Shown here: positions 55,614-64,000 of the stretch, piece by piece
How positions within the stretch are numbered: the first letter of the stretch is position 1
Layout: each line of letters opens with the position of its first letter
From: an uncultured Granulosicoccus sp.
GTDB taxonomy: Bacteria > Pseudomonadota > Gammaproteobacteria > Granulosicoccales > Granulosicoccaceae
DNA length: 64,000 nt
NCBI GenBank assembly: GCA_947492525.1
Contig: CANLNQ010000011.1
Coordinates: 124,001 to 188,000, forward strand
Direction of reading: 5' to 3'
Notes under the pieces: model-generated
Database searches by the model: none
Seen by the model: only the letters and a program-made list of their open reading frames with translations
What the model was told of the DNA's origin: nothing
Translations under genes and position numbers: made by a program

Positions 55614-58105
55614 AAATCACCCGGCGCGAATTCGTGCACATGTCTGCAGCCACGACTGCCGCAGCCGTTGCTGGCATCTCCATCCCCGGCAACGCCTCCA
55701 ACCTGGTAACCGATGCTCAGCACACAGAGCTGAAATGGTCCAAGGCCGCCTGTCGGTTCTGCGGTACCGGCTGTAGCGTCAACGTCGGTGTCAAGGAGGG
55801 ACGTGTCGTAGCCACGCACGGCGATATCAAGTCAGAAGTGAACAAGGGCCTCAACTGCGTCAAGGGCTATTTCCTGTCGAAGATCATGTACGGCTCGGAC
55901 AGACTGACACAACCCCTGCTGCGAATGACTGACGGCAAATACGACAAACACGGCGAATTCACCCCGATCAGCTGGGATGCCGCCTTTGACATCATGGAAG
56001 AGAAGTTCAAGAAAGCCCTGAAGGAAAAGGGGCCTACCGCCGTCGGCATGTTCGGCTCCGGCCAATGGACTGTCTGGGAGGGCTATGCCGCATCGAAACT
56101 GTTCAAGGCCGGCTTCCGCTCGAACAATATCGACCCCAATGCTCGCCACTGCATGGCCTCTGCGGTCGGCGGTTTCATGCGGACCTTTGGCATGGATGAG
56201 CCGATGGGGTGTTACGACGATATCGAGGCGGCTGATGCCTTTGTATTGTGGGGATCCAACATGGCCGAAATGCATCCCATACTGTGGACGCGCGTCACGG
56301 ATCGTCGATTGAGTGCACCTCATGTCAAGGTTGCAGTACTGTCCACGTTCGAGCATCGCAGCTTCGAGCTGGCAGATGTACCCGTCGTCTTCACGCCGCA
56401 GACTGACCTGGCGATGTTGAACTACATTGCCAACTACATCATTCAGAACGACATGGTCAATTGGGACTTTGTCCAGAAGCACACGCGCTTCAAGGTAGGC
56501 AATGCCGATATCGGATACGGCCTGCGCCCTGAGCACCCGCTCGAACAGGCCGCCAGCAATGCGGACAAGGCTGGCGGTGCCAGAGACAGCGACTTCGAGG
56601 AATTCGCCGCCTTCGTGAAGGACTACGATGCGCAATACGTCTCCGAGTTGTCGGGGGTATCCGTCGAAAAACTCGAAGAGCTGGCGAAATTGTATGCGGA
56701 CCCGACCATCAAGGTCACATCATTCTGGACGATGGGCTTCAACCAGCACACCCGTGGGGTCTGGTGCAACAATCTGATCTACAACATCCATCTACTGACC
56801 GGCAAGATCGCGACTCCCGGCAATTCACCCTTCTCCCTGACCGGCCAACCTTCGGCCTGCGGAACGGCACGCGAGGTTGGCACCTTCTCACACCGCTTGC
56901 CTGCAGATCTGGTTGTCACCAACAAGGATCATCGTGACACTGCCGAATCCATCTGGAAAATCCCTACCGGTACGATTCCGGACAAGCCGGGCTTTCATGC
57001 TGTTCAGCAGAACAGGATGCTCAAGGACGGCGTACTCAATGCCTATTGGGTACAGGTCAACAACAATATGCAGGCCGGCCCCAACATCAATGAAGAAGGG
57101 TTGCCGGGCTACCGCAATCCGGAGAACTTCATTGTCGTGTCGGATGCCTACCCGACCGTGACGGCTCAGGCTGCCGACCTGGTCCTGCCTACGGCCATGT
57201 GGGTGGAAAAGGAAGGTGCCTATGGCAATGCCGAGAGACGCACGCAGTTCTGGCATCAGATGGTGGATGCACCCGGTGAAGCCAAATCGGACTTGTGGCA
57301 GCTGGTTGAATTCTCCAAGCGATTTACCACAGAAGATGTCTGGCCTGCGGATATCCTGGAGGCCAATCCGCAATACAAGGGCAAGACCTTGTATGAAATC
57401 CTGTTCGCCAATGGCGAGGTCGACAAATTTCCACTTGACCAGACTGACAGCGAATACGCCAACCAGGAATCCCGTGATTTCGGCTTCTATCTGCAAAAAG
57501 GCCTGTTCGAGGAGTACGCCTCATTCGGCCGAGGTCATGGTCATGACCTCGCCGATTTCGACGCCTACCACGAAGCCCATGGCTTGCGCTGGCCTGTGGT
57601 CGATGGCAAGGAGACGCGATGGCGTTATCGAGAAGGCAGTGACCCATACGTCAAGGCAGGCAAGGGCTTCGATTTCTATGGACACAAGGACGGCAAGGCG
57701 ATCATCTTCGCACTGCCCTATGAGCCTGCCGCAGAGTCTCCCGATGAGGAATACCCGTTGTGGCTCAGCACCGGCCGTGTCCTGGAACACTGGCATTCAG
57801 GCTCGATGACCCAACGTGTGCCCGAGTTGTACAAGGCATTCCCGGATGCCGTTGTCTTCATGCACCCGGATGATGCCAAGGCACTCGAATTACGCCGAGG
57901 CACCAAGGTTGCCGTACAGTCCAGACGCGGCCAGATAATTACCCGGGTAGAGACTCGGGGACGCAACAAGCCACCTCGTGGCCTGGTGTTCGTACCCTGG
58001 TTCGACGCCAGCCAGCTGATCAACAAGGTGACGCTGGACGCCACTGATCCGATCTCCAAACAGACGGATTTCAAGAAATGCGCCGTTCGTATCGTGAGGG
58101 CCTGA
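55610..58105 (+). CDS. napA: Periplasmic nitrate reductase catalytic subunit NapA
   Basis: 831 residues, the usual length. The Tat signal is [20 protein letters not shown] (RR-x-F). The 4Fe-4S cluster ligands are in [18 protein letters not shown] and the later Cys in GLNCVKGYF. The molybdenum ligand Cys is in [12 protein letters not shown] (about residue 180). Mo-bis-MGD contacts include [12 protein letters not shown] and [16 protein letters not shown]. It reduces nitrate to nitrite in the periplasm with electrons from NapB. Encoded between napD and napB. Confidence 0.98.
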   Translation: MKITRREFVHMSAATTAAAVAGISIPGNASNLVTDAQHTELKWSKAACRFCGTGCSVNVGVKEGRVVATHGDIKSEVNKGLNCVKGYFLSKIMYGSDRLTQPLLRMTDGKYDKHGEFTPISWDAAFDIMEEKFKKALKEKGPTAVGMFGSGQWTVWEGYAASKLFKAGFRSNNIDPNARHCMASAVGGFMRTFGMDEPMGCYDDIEAADAFVLWGSNMAEMHPILWTRVTDRRLSAPHVKVAVLSTFEHRSFELADVPVVFTPQTDLAMLNYIANYIIQNDMVNWDFVQKHTRFKVGNADIGYGLRPEHPLEQAASNADKAGGARDSDFEEFAAFVKDYDAQYVSELSGVSVEKLEELAKLYADPTIKVTSFWTMGFNQHTRGVWCNNLIYNIHLLTGKIATPGNSPFSLTGQPSACGTAREVGTFSHRLPADLVVTNKDHRDTAESIWKIPTGTIPDKPGFHAVQQNRMLKDGVLNAYWVQVNNNMQAGPNINEEGLPGYRNPENFIVVSDAYPTVTAQAADLVLPTAMWVEKEGAYGNAERRTQFWHQMVDAPGEAKSDLWQLVEFSKRFTTEDVWPADILEANPQYKGKTLYEILFANGEVDKFPLDQTDSEYANQESRDFGFYLQKGLFEEYASFGRGHGHDLADFDAYHEAHGLRWPVVDGKETRWRYREGSDPYVKAGKGFDFYGHKDGKAIIFALPYEPAAESPDEEYPLWLSTGRVLEHWHSGSMTQRVPELYKAFPDAVVFMHPDDAKALELRRGTKVAVQSRRGQIITRVETRGRNKPPRGLVFVPWFDASQLINKVTLDATDPISKQTDFKKCAVRIVRA

Positions 58106-58107
58106 TC

Positions 58108-58578
58108 ATGACTGTCTCTGCTATTCGTCGATACACCCGTCGCGTCCTGCTTTTGATACCGGTCGTTGTCGTGACCGCTCTCTGGGCAGCAAACCCTGAT
58201 GAACTGGCGACATTGCGAAAGGGTGACATCGCCGTGGACCTGGATCCGCCGCGCATGCCTGAAACGGAAAACAAGGATATCAAGCGCGTACGCAATTATC
58301 CCATGCAACCACCAACCATCCCTCACAAGATTGACAATTACACCGTCAACCTCAATGCAAACAAGTGCCTGAGCTGTCATAACCGGACATTGACCGAGCA
58401 GTCGCAGGCTCCCATGGTCAGCGTCACGCACTTCATGAACAGGGATGGCAATTTTCTTGCACAAGTCTCGCCCAGACGCTATTTCTGCAACCAGTGCCAT
58501 GTGCCTCAGGTAGACGCGCAGCCTCTTGTCGGTAACGACTTCGAGGATGTAGACAGCCTTATCGCAAAACCCGACTGA
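58108..58578 (+). CDS. napB: Dihaem cytochrome NapB
   Basis: 156 residues from the ATG at 58108 (GAGGG ribosome binding site at 8 bases). The signal sequence is [16 protein letters not shown]. Two haem motifs are present, CLSCH in [13 protein letters not shown] and CNQCH in [12 protein letters not shown], with the histidines in [13 protein letters not shown] and VSVTHFMN likely the distal ligands. It passes electrons from NapC to NapA in the periplasm. Confidence 0.97.
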   Translation: MTVSAIRRYTRRVLLLIPVVVVTALWAANPDELATLRKGDIAVDLDPPRMPETENKDIKRVRNYPMQPPTIPHKIDNYTVNLNANKCLSCHNRTLTEQSQAPMVSVTHFMNRDGNFLAQVSPRRYFCNQCHVPQVDAQPLVGNDFEDVDSLIAKPD

Positions 58579-58591
58579 GACCACTGCCATC

Positions 58592-59194
58592 ATGATCACA
58601 TGGGTAAAGAAAATCTGGAAGGTCGGCTCCCGACCCAGCGTGCACTACAGCCTCGGATTTCTGACCTTGGGCGGTTTCATTGCGGGCGTCATATTCTGGG
58701 GAGGATTCAATACCGCTCTGGAGGCAACCAATACGGAGGCGTTCTGCACTGGCTGTCATGAGATGGAAAACAACGTCTATCAGGAGCTGAAGAGCACCAT
58801 CCATTACACCAATCGTTCGGGTGTCAGAGCGACCTGCCCCGATTGTCACGTGCCTCACGAATGGACCAACAAGATAGCGCGCAAGATGCAGGCATCGAAA
58901 GAGGTCTGGGGCAAGATCTTCGGGACCATCAGCACACGAGAGAAGTTTCTCGACAAGCGACTCGAACTGGCACAGCATGAATGGTCACGGCTCAAGGCGA
59001 ACAATTCGCTTGAATGCCGAAATTGTCACGATCTCGATTACATGGACTTCACCGCTCAGAGCGCCCGCGCGGAGCAATCACACTCCACCTTTCTGGCGAG
59101 CGGAGAGAAGACCTGTATTGATTGCCACAAGGGAATTGCTCACGAACTACCGAATATGGAAGGCGTCGAGGGATGGGCGGCAAACGCGCAATAG
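58592..59194 (+). CDS. napC: Tetrahaem quinol dehydrogenase NapC
   Basis: 200 residues. The N-terminal membrane anchor is [20 protein letters not shown]. Four CXXCH motifs are present: [30 protein letters not shown] and [11 protein letters not shown]. It oxidises quinol and donates electrons to NapB. It is the last nap gene; napF, napG and napH are absent, so this is the compact napEDABC type. Confidence 0.97.
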   Translation: MITWVKKIWKVGSRPSVHYSLGFLTLGGFIAGVIFWGGFNTALEATNTEAFCTGCHEMENNVYQELKSTIHYTNRSGVRATCPDCHVPHEWTNKIARKMQASKEVWGKIFGTISTREKFLDKRLELAQHEWSRLKANNSLECRNCHDLDYMDFTAQSARAEQSHSTFLASGEKTCIDCHKGIAHELPNMEGVEGWAANAQ

Positions 59195-59221
59195 CAGGCT
59201 CGTAATAGTAAAGCGTTGATC

Positions 59222-59256
59222 GTGCGGGACATGGTTGTCGTACCATGCTCCCGCAC
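59222..59256 (+). terminator. Hairpin after the nap operon
   Basis: GTGCGGGA pairs with TCCCGCAC and CATGGT with ACCATG inside, giving a 14-bp stem with one bulged base and a 6-base loop. It begins 28 bases after the napC stop. Downstream bases CTTGT are only weakly T-rich. Confidence 0.7.
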
Positions 59257-59324
59257 TTGTAGACGCACTTGTAGACGCACTTGTGGAGGCACTTTCGGAT
59301 GCAGTTATGGCCGCAATTGAGAAT
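59253..59324. repeat. Degenerate 12-bp tandem repeat downstream of napC
   Basis: Two perfect units GCACTTGTAGAC, then GCACTTGTGGAG, GCACTTTCGGAT, GCAGTTATGGCC and GCAATTGAGAAT, decaying with distance. A related GCAGTTGTAGCA occurs at about 59333. It starts within the right arm of the hairpin. No gene is seen in the 240-base gap. Confidence 0.75.
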
Positions 59325-59434
59325 TGAGGGCCGCAGTTGTAGCAACGATGCGCTTCTGATACCCCATGACTGGAACAATCGCGCCCAACCGCCATGCTCT
59401 GTGACAGATGCCTCCGATCATTTCGAGCGGGCTA

Positions 59435-59758
59435 CTACTTGATGAGCTGGTGACATTTATCCAGATCGTGTGACTCCGCTCCGGGCTTCATTGAGCCCCC
59501 TTCTTCAGCCTCCTTGATCAAAGCTTCGCAATTCTCGATGTTGTAGGAGGACTCACCTACCTCTCCTGTCTTGCCATCGCTTGCCTCGCCGGCTTTTTCT
59601 TTCGAGCCGGCCTGCTCTGAATCCTGTACCACCTTCTCTACCTTGTCATCGCTAACCGGGTCAGACTTGGGTTCTGCGGCAAAAGCCGCAAGTGACAGGA
59701 CAGACAGCGCGGTTGCGCAGACCAGAGCCAGAAGGGATTGTTTGTAAAGCGGTTTCAT
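59435..59758 (-). CDS. Small secreted charged protein (unknown)
   Basis: 107 residues with a good signal peptide (LLALVCATALSVLSLAAFA, cleavage before AEPKSD). The mature part is rich in Glu, Lys, Ser and Gly and low in hydrophobic residues (VQDSEQAGSKEKAGEASDG). Two cysteines lie in similar contexts near the end (ENCEALIKEAEEG and DKCHQLIK), a small internal repeat that could form a disulphide. I do not recognise a family. It stands alone between the nap operon and another small gene. Confidence 0.72.
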   Translation of the reverse strand: MKPLYKQSLLALVCATALSVLSLAAFAAEPKSDPVSDDKVEKVVQDSEQAGSKEKAGEASDGKTGEVGESSYNIENCEALIKEAEEGGSMKPGAESHDLDKCHQLIK

Positions 59759-60018
59759 ACGGATACCTCGTTTGAGTTTTATCCACGTTACCAGCCGGCA
59801 AATGGCGCCTCTGACGTACTGTATTTCTTACACAAGCAACGCGCACACGCGTAAAAGCCAGACCAGTTCAGATAACTGAAAAAGCTACAGAGTCGGTTCC
59901 TGGAGGGTTGACCCTACTAAAGTTGAGCTGAAGAACACCGATGTACCGATGATGCATCAATTTGTTGCTTATCTGGTTTCATCGACATTCCGCTCAGCAA
60001 TAGCCACGGAGAATCACG

Positions 60019-60309
60019 ATGCCGACAGACAAACAACTTGCCAACGACCTTGTGCACACCAATAAGGAATACGAGAAGCTCAAGGGCACCAGACTGGATA
60101 CCGACAAGACGCCCAGAGAAACGCCCAGCGGGCAGGCCCCTGGCAGAGGTGGTTACAGTAAGCAATTGTTCGACGAATGGACACGTGAGGAACTCGCCTC
60201 ACACGTTGAGAGTCTTGGTATCGACGCCGATGATTCAAGCGACCGGGAAGAACTGATCGCGTTGATTGAAAGTCGAGATGCCACCATCGCTCGAAAGCCT
60301 TCCAGCTGA
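60019..60309 (+). CDS. Small protein with Rho-N/SAP-like C terminus (unknown)
   Basis: 96 residues, no signal peptide, hydrophilic. The first half is a charged, probably disordered segment (YEKLKGTRLDTDKTPRETPS). The second half (FDEWTREELASHVESLGID ... REELIALIESRD) has the helix-extended-helix pattern of SAP or Rho N-terminal domains (L-x-x-x-A-x-x-L-G-I), which often bind nucleic acid. That resemblance is from eye only. It is flanked by long gene-poor stretches. Confidence 0.68.
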   Translation: MPTDKQLANDLVHTNKEYEKLKGTRLDTDKTPRETPSGQAPGRGGYSKQLFDEWTREELASHVESLGIDADDSSDREELIALIESRDATIARKPSS

Positions 60310-60507
60310 AGACGGGCAGGTCTCTCGCAAAAAATGGACTGCATAGCGACTAGACACGTTTATCCGTCGCTACTCTGGCAGGCAGGCGAATCGAACTGCC
60401 TGATGCAACGGAGAGTGATCGGTAAGGGCGCTAATGCAACAATAGGCGCTACAGGCCCCACGCTACAACTCCAACGGTCCCGTGTAGCGCTAACGTACAG
60501 AACCAAG

Positions 60508-60650
60508 GTCCAGCACACAGGTTCGTGCACTCAGGTTCGTGCGCTAAGTTCAGCACTAATGTTCAGAGCTGAGGTTCAGAGCTGAGGTTCAGAGCTGAGG
60601 TTCAGAGCTGAGGTTCAGAGCTGAGGTTCTGGGCTGAGATTCAGCACTAG
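60508..60650. repeat. 13-bp tandem repeats upstream of the phaB 3' end
   Basis: Five perfect GTTCAGAGCTGAG units at 60561-60625, flanked by about six diverged units (for example GTTCAGCACTAAT, GTTCTGGGCTGAG). Each unit contains the short inverted repeat TCAG-AG-CTGA. Confidence 0.9.
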
Positions 60651-60663
60651 ATTCTGTGCATGA

Positions 60664-60698
60664 TGACGGCTGTTGTCACTCAGTGTCAACAGCCGTCA
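60664..60698 (-). terminator. Strong hairpin downstream of phaB
   Basis: TGACGGCTGTTG and CAACAGCCGTCA form a perfect 12-bp stem with an 11-base loop that itself has a 3-bp pairing. It is 49 bases past the phaB stop in the direction of transcription. No U tract follows, so a Rho-independent stop is plausible but not ideal. Confidence 0.7.
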
Positions 60699-60747
60699 GT
60701 CGTTACTCGACCGTGGCAATACCGCTCATGAAGCGGGTATCGTACGA

Positions 60748-61473
60748 TCAATACATATGCTGACCACCGTTGACGGAAACCGTAGAGCCTGTAATGAATC
60801 CAGCGTCATCGGCTACGAGAAATGCCACGGTTCTCGCGATATCTTCAGCTTTGCCCAGTCGCCCAACCGGAATCTTGGCAATGATCTTTTCGAGTACCGC
60901 TTCAGGTACCGCCCGGACCATGTCAGTATCCACGTAGCCAGGAGCGATGGCATTGACCGTCACGTTCTTGCCAGCACCTTCCTGAGCCAACGCTTTCGTG
61001 AAGCCGTGAATACCGGATTTCGCGGCCGCGTAGTTGACCTGCCCGTACTGACCGGCCTGGCCGTTGATGGAGCCAATGTTGACGATCCGCCCGAAACTCT
61101 TTTCGCGCATGCCATCGATCACGCAGCGGCACATGTTGAAGCAGGATCCGAGATTGGTGTCGATGACGGCCTGCCAGTTTTCCTGATCCATTCTATGCAG
61201 CGTGCCATCGCGTGTGATACCCGCGTTATTGACCAATACGTCCACCGTTCCGCCAAGATCTTCCTCGATCTTCTTGATGCCTTCCTGGCAGGCGGCGAAA
61301 TCGGAAACGTCAAACTTGTAAACCGGGATACCCGTCGATTCCGAAAAATCTCGCGCTCGTTCGTCGTTGCCGGCGTAGTTCGCTGCAACGCTGTAGCCAG
61401 CTGCTTTCAGCCCTTCCGAGATGGCTGCACCAATACCACGAGTACCACCCGTCACTACCGCAATCTTTGCCAT
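60748..61473 (-). CDS. phaB: Acetoacetyl-CoA reductase PhaB
   Basis: 241 residues from the ATG at 61473 (MAKIAVVTGG), with GGAGAAGGA upstream; an in-frame TTG at 61479 is less likely. SDR motifs are GGTRGIGAAISEGL, NNAGITRDGTLHRM (NNAG), GSINGQAGQYGQVNYAAAK (Ser, Tyr, Lys) and PGYVDTDMV. The TRDGTLHRM and GQ-repeat segments are typical of PhaB. It reduces acetoacetyl-CoA with NADPH to (R)-3-hydroxybutyryl-CoA. It lies 84 bases downstream of phaA; phaC is not in the window. Confidence 0.94.
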   Translation of the reverse strand: MAKIAVVTGGTRGIGAAISEGLKAAGYSVAANYAGNDERARDFSESTGIPVYKFDVSDFAACQEGIKKIEEDLGGTVDVLVNNAGITRDGTLHRMDQENWQAVIDTNLGSCFNMCRCVIDGMREKSFGRIVNIGSINGQAGQYGQVNYAAAKSGIHGFTKALAQEGAGKNVTVNAIAPGYVDTDMVRAVPEAVLEKIIAKIPVGRLGKAEDIARTVAFLVADDAGFITGSTVSVNGGQHMY

Positions 61474-61557
61474 GATCAATCCTTCTCCTGCTGGTTGTTG
61501 AATTTACGAGTAAAGAACGATGCGCCCTCGCAAGGCGCATCGACTTGTCATGCCGTC

Positions 61558-62733
61558 CTAGTCACGTTCAACGCACATGGCGATACCCATACCGCCACCA
61601 ATGCAAAGCGTTGCCAGACCTTTCTTCGCATCGCGTCTCTGCATCTCGTGCAACAGAGTGATCAGCACGCGTGCACCCGACGCACCGATAGGATGTCCCA
61701 GGGCAATGGCGCCACCGTTGACATTGACCTTGTCGGTATCCCAACCCATGTCGTTATTGACCGCACAGGCCTGAGCGGCGAACGCTTCATTGGCTTCCAC
61801 GAGATCCAGATCACCGACCGACCATCCGGCCTTGTCCAGCGCCGCACGACTCGCTGGTATGGGACCTGAACCCATGATCTCGGGCTCGACGCCAGCCGTC
61901 GCCCAGCTGACAACGCGTGCCAGTGGCTTCGCACCACGCGTGGCGGCTTCATCGGCGCTCATGAGCACCAGTGCAGCGGCACCATCATTGAGGCCGGAAG
62001 CGTTTCCAGCCGTGACAGAACCCTCTTTCGAAAAGGCGGGTCGCAACTTTGCGAGAGTCTCGGCTGTCGTGCCAGGCTTGATATATTCATCCTTGTCGAC
62101 AACAACATCACCGCGGCGGTTCTTGACCGTGACAGGCACGATCTCCTCTTCGAATTTCCCCGCAGCCTGCGCCGCTTCCGCCTTCTGCTGAGACGCTGCC
62201 GCAAAGGCATCCTGTGCTTCTCGAGAGATGCTCCACTTTGCCGCTACATTTTCCGCCGTGGTTCCCATGTGATAACCGTGGAACGCATCCCACAACCCAT
62301 CCTTTATCATGGTGTCGACGAACTCGGCACTGCCCATCTTGTAACCACCGCGAAGATGGGCGCAATGAGTGGAAAGGCTCATGCTCTCCTGACCGCCAGC
62401 GACAACGACCTTGCTGTCTCCTGCCTTGATGGCCTGGAAGGCCATTGCAACCGTGCGCAAGCCGGAACCGCACACCTGGTTGACCGTGACTGCAGTACGT
62501 TCGGCAGGGACACCGGCTTTCATGGCAGATTGCCTCGCCGGGTTCTGACCAGTGCCCGCGGTGAGTACTTGCCCGAAGATGACTTCGGAGACGTCAGTCG
62601 CTTCGACGCCACTGCGCTTCAGCGCTTCAGTAATGGCGGTCGCTCCCAGATCAACCGCCGACACGCTGGACAAGGCTCCAAGAAAGGAACCGATGGGAGT
62701 CCTGGCTGCGCCAGTAATGACTATGTCGTTCAT
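61558..62733 (-). CDS. phaA: Acetyl-CoA acetyltransferase (beta-ketothiolase) PhaA
   Basis: 391 residues. The acylated cysteine is in [15 protein letters not shown], the general base His in [17 protein letters not shown] and the second Cys in [16 protein letters not shown]. Other family segments are [13 protein letters not shown] and [12 protein letters not shown]-type sequence ([15 protein letters not shown]). It condenses two acetyl-CoA to acetoacetyl-CoA, first step of PHB synthesis. It is 25 bases downstream of the lpdA gene, so lpdA-phaA-phaB may be one operon. Confidence 0.95.
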   Translation of the reverse strand: MNDIVITGAARTPIGSFLGALSSVSAVDLGATAITEALKRSGVEATDVSEVIFGQVLTAGTGQNPARQSAMKAGVPAERTAVTVNQVCGSGLRTVAMAFQAIKAGDSKVVVAGGQESMSLSTHCAHLRGGYKMGSAEFVDTMIKDGLWDAFHGYHMGTTAENVAAKWSISREAQDAFAAASQQKAEAAQAAGKFEEEIVPVTVKNRRGDVVVDKDEYIKPGTTAETLAKLRPAFSKEGSVTAGNASGLNDGAAALVLMSADEAATRGAKPLARVVSWATAGVEPEIMGSGPIPASRAALDKAGWSVGDLDLVEANEAFAAQACAVNNDMGWDTDKVNVNGGAIALGHPIGASGARVLITLLHEMQRRDAKKGLATLCIGGGMGIAMCVERD

Positions 62734-62758
62734 GATGCGAGATTACCTCTGCTGGGAA

Positions 62759-64000
62759 TTAGTGCTTCTTCTTGGGTGGAATGAGATCCGTGATGGTGCC
62801 TTCGAACATCTCTGCTGCGAAATTGACCGTCTCGGACAGAGTGGGATGCGGATGAATGGTATGACCGATATCAGTCGCATCAGCTCCCATCTCGATGGCC
62901 AGAGCAACCTCGGCAACAAGGTCTCCAGCATTGGGACCGACAATGCCTGCGCCGATGACGCGATCATCAGTCGGATCGAAAATCAGTTTCGTAATACCCT
63001 CCGATCGGCCAAGACTCAGCGAACGACCCGATGCAGCCCAGGGGAATACCCCTTTGCCGACTTTCATGCCCTGTGCCTTCGCGTCCAATTCAGTCATGCC
63101 AACCCAGGCGACTTCCGGATCGGTATAGGCTACCGATGGAATGACCCGCGCGTCAAATACCCGCTTCATGCCCGCACAGACTTCAGCTGCAACCTTGCCT
63201 TCGTGCACAGCCTTGTGAGCCAGCATCGGCTGACCCACAACATCCCCGATAGCGAAGATATGCGGCACATTGGTTCTCTGCTGGTTGTCAACAGCGATGA
63301 ATCCACGCTCGTCGACCGCAACACCGGCCTTGTCCAGACCCAGAGTGGCACCGTTGGGACGACGGCCCACGGCAACCAGTACCTTGTCAAAGGTATCCAC
63401 ATGCTCGCCATCAGGACCGCTGAAGACCACCTTGAGACCATCAGCCTCTGCAGTGACAGCAGTGACCTTGGTTTTCAGGTAGATGTTCTCGTAGCGCCCC
63501 TTGATGCGGTTGTGCAACGGCTTGACGATATCCTTGTCGGCCCCCGGGATGATCTGATCCATGAGTTCGACCACCGTGACCTTGGATCCCAGCGCATCAT
63601 AGACCGTACCCATTTCCAGACCGATGATGCCTCCACCGAGGATCAACAGGCGCTTGGGAATGTCTTCCAGCTCGAGTGCGCCGGTCGAGTCCAGAACCCG
63701 TGGGTCATCGTGCGGTACGAAAGGCAATTTCACAGGCTCCGAACCGGCTGCTACGACACACTGATCGAAAGTGATGACCGTGGTCTTGTCACCGTCAGTG
63801 ACTCGCAGGGATTTGGGACCATCGAACTCGCCAAAACCATTGACGATCTGAACCTTCCTGGCCTTTGCCAGGCCCTGAAGTCCGCCGGTGAGCTTGTTCA
63901 CCACACCCTGCTTCCAATCCTTGAGTTCGGCGATGTTGATATCGGGTCGCACGAAAGTGAAACCATGCTCGCCCATCTCTTCATACTCGGTGATGACCTT
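62759..64000 (-). CDS. lpdA: Dihydrolipoyl dehydrogenase, C-terminal part
   Basis: The frame is open to the window edge, so the N terminus with the FAD-binding loop and redox disulphide lies outside. Visible are the end of the first domain (VVAAGSEPVKLPF), the NAD-binding GGGIIGLEMGTVYDALGSKVTVVE, the second FAD contact IFAIGDVVGQPMLAHKAVHEG and the interface domain with the catalytic His-Glu pair in HTIHPHPTLSETV. It reoxidises dihydrolipoamide in 2-oxo acid dehydrogenase complexes. The start M at 63976 is internal. The neighbouring E1/E2 genes would be beyond the right edge. Confidence 0.95.
   Translation of the reverse strand, partial: KVITEYEEMGEHGFTFVRPDINIAELKDWKQGVVNKLTGGLQGLAKARKVQIVNGFGEFDGPKSLRVTDGDKTTVITFDQCVVAAGSEPVKLPFVPHDDPRVLDSTGALELEDIPKRLLILGGGIIGLEMGTVYDALGSKVTVVELMDQIIPGADKDIVKPLHNRIKGRYENIYLKTKVTAVTAEADGLKVVFSGPDGEHVDTFDKVLVAVGRRPNGATLGLDKAGVAVDERGFIAVDNQQRTNVPHIFAIGDVVGQPMLAHKAVHEGKVAAEVCAGMKRVFDARVIPSVAYTDPEVAWVGMTELDAKAQGMKVGKGVFPWAASGRSLSLGRSEGITKLIFDPTDDRVIGAGIVGPNAGDLVAEVALAIEMGADATDIGHTIHPHPTLSETVNFAAEMFEGTITDLIPPKKKH

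Larger units (their letters stand above)
60310..60747. other. 438-bp intergenic stretch with inverted and tandem repeats
   Basis: No credible gene. It contains an 8-bp inverted repeat (GCGCTACA at 60446-60453 and TGTAGCGC at 60483-60490), an array of 13-bp units (60508-60650) and a long hairpin (60664-60698). It lies between the small SAP-like gene and the 3' end of phaB, so it should hold the phaB terminator and otherwise has no assigned role. Confidence 0.6.

Noticed and set aside
60508-60650. Possible CRISPR array
   Set aside because: Units are 13 bp and directly adjacent, without spacers, and there are no cas genes.

Overview
The window reads as a chromosomal segment of a free-living, probably marine gammaproteobacterium. 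This rests on gene order: recA-recX-alaS-lysC-csrA-tRNA-Ser-tRNA-Arg, recN/fur/bamE/rnfH/ratA/smpB, tsaE...amidase-mutL-miaA and mltD/methyltransferase/rnhA/dnaQ are all gammaproteobacterial layouts. The class GN ('marine') dedicated sortase locus, the calcium-binding thrombospondin type 3 repeats, periplasmic nitrate reductase and PHB genes fit a marine heterotroph. A closer placement (for example near Granulosicoccus) is only a guess. No insertion sequence, integrase, prophage or CRISPR array is visible.

Layout. 1-4883: urease operon ureD(partial)ABC-E-F-G. 4995-7777: a secreted orphan protein, then a receiver-kinase, a CheY-like receiver and a tiny histidine phosphotransfer-like protein. 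7804-15344: the dedicated sortase locus. A leftward run of response regulator, histidine kinase and a two-gene ABC exporter faces a rightward pair of VIT/VWA sortase target and class GN sortase. 15403-24205: an AruH-like aminotransferase, a DUF4864-like secreted protein, folD, a 39-bp-repeat lipoprotein, an overlapping pentahaem cytochrome / PQQ sugar dehydrogenase pair, and glucokinase. 24228-31927: two tRNAs, csrA, lysC, alaS, recX, recA (with a LexA box upstream), a small periplasmic coiled-coil protein and the CinA/PncC amidohydrolase. 31978-40302: mutS, nadK, recN, fur, bamE, rnfH, ratA, smpB, dnaQ. 40557-47578: a beta-helix/TSP3 protein inserted between dnaQ and rnhA, a methyltransferase, mltD and an FHA protein. 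47585-54952: cysM, miaA, mutL, a cell-wall amidase, an SDR, a SirB2-like protein and tsaE. 55057-59194: an FNR box and napEDABC, including a 55-residue napE. 59435-64000: two small orphan proteins, a repeat-rich intergenic stretch, and phaB, phaA and a partial lpdA.

How genes work together. Urease releases ammonium, and UreE/F/G/D load its nickel. NapABC moves electrons from quinol to periplasmic nitrate under apparent FNR-type control. PhaA and PhaB supply 3-hydroxybutyryl-CoA for storage polymer. The sortase should anchor its single VIT/VWA target under control of the dedicated two-component pair. The PQQ enzyme probably passes electrons to the pentahaem lipoprotein.

A recurring theme is short tandem repeats whose unit is a multiple of 3 bp: 6 bp in ureE and the PQQ enzyme, 9 bp in rnfH, 39 bp in the lipoprotein and 120 bp in the TSP3 protein. 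There are also intergenic arrays (6-bp GGGTCA, 12 bp and 13 bp). The coding ones give Asp-rich, often probably Ca-binding or metal-binding, low-complexity tails. No wholly unknown multi-gene system stands out. The most novel-looking units are the sortase locus with its ABC exporter, the PQQ/pentahaem pair with a C-terminal anchor, and the three-gene phosphorelay ending in the orphan phosphotransfer-like protein.
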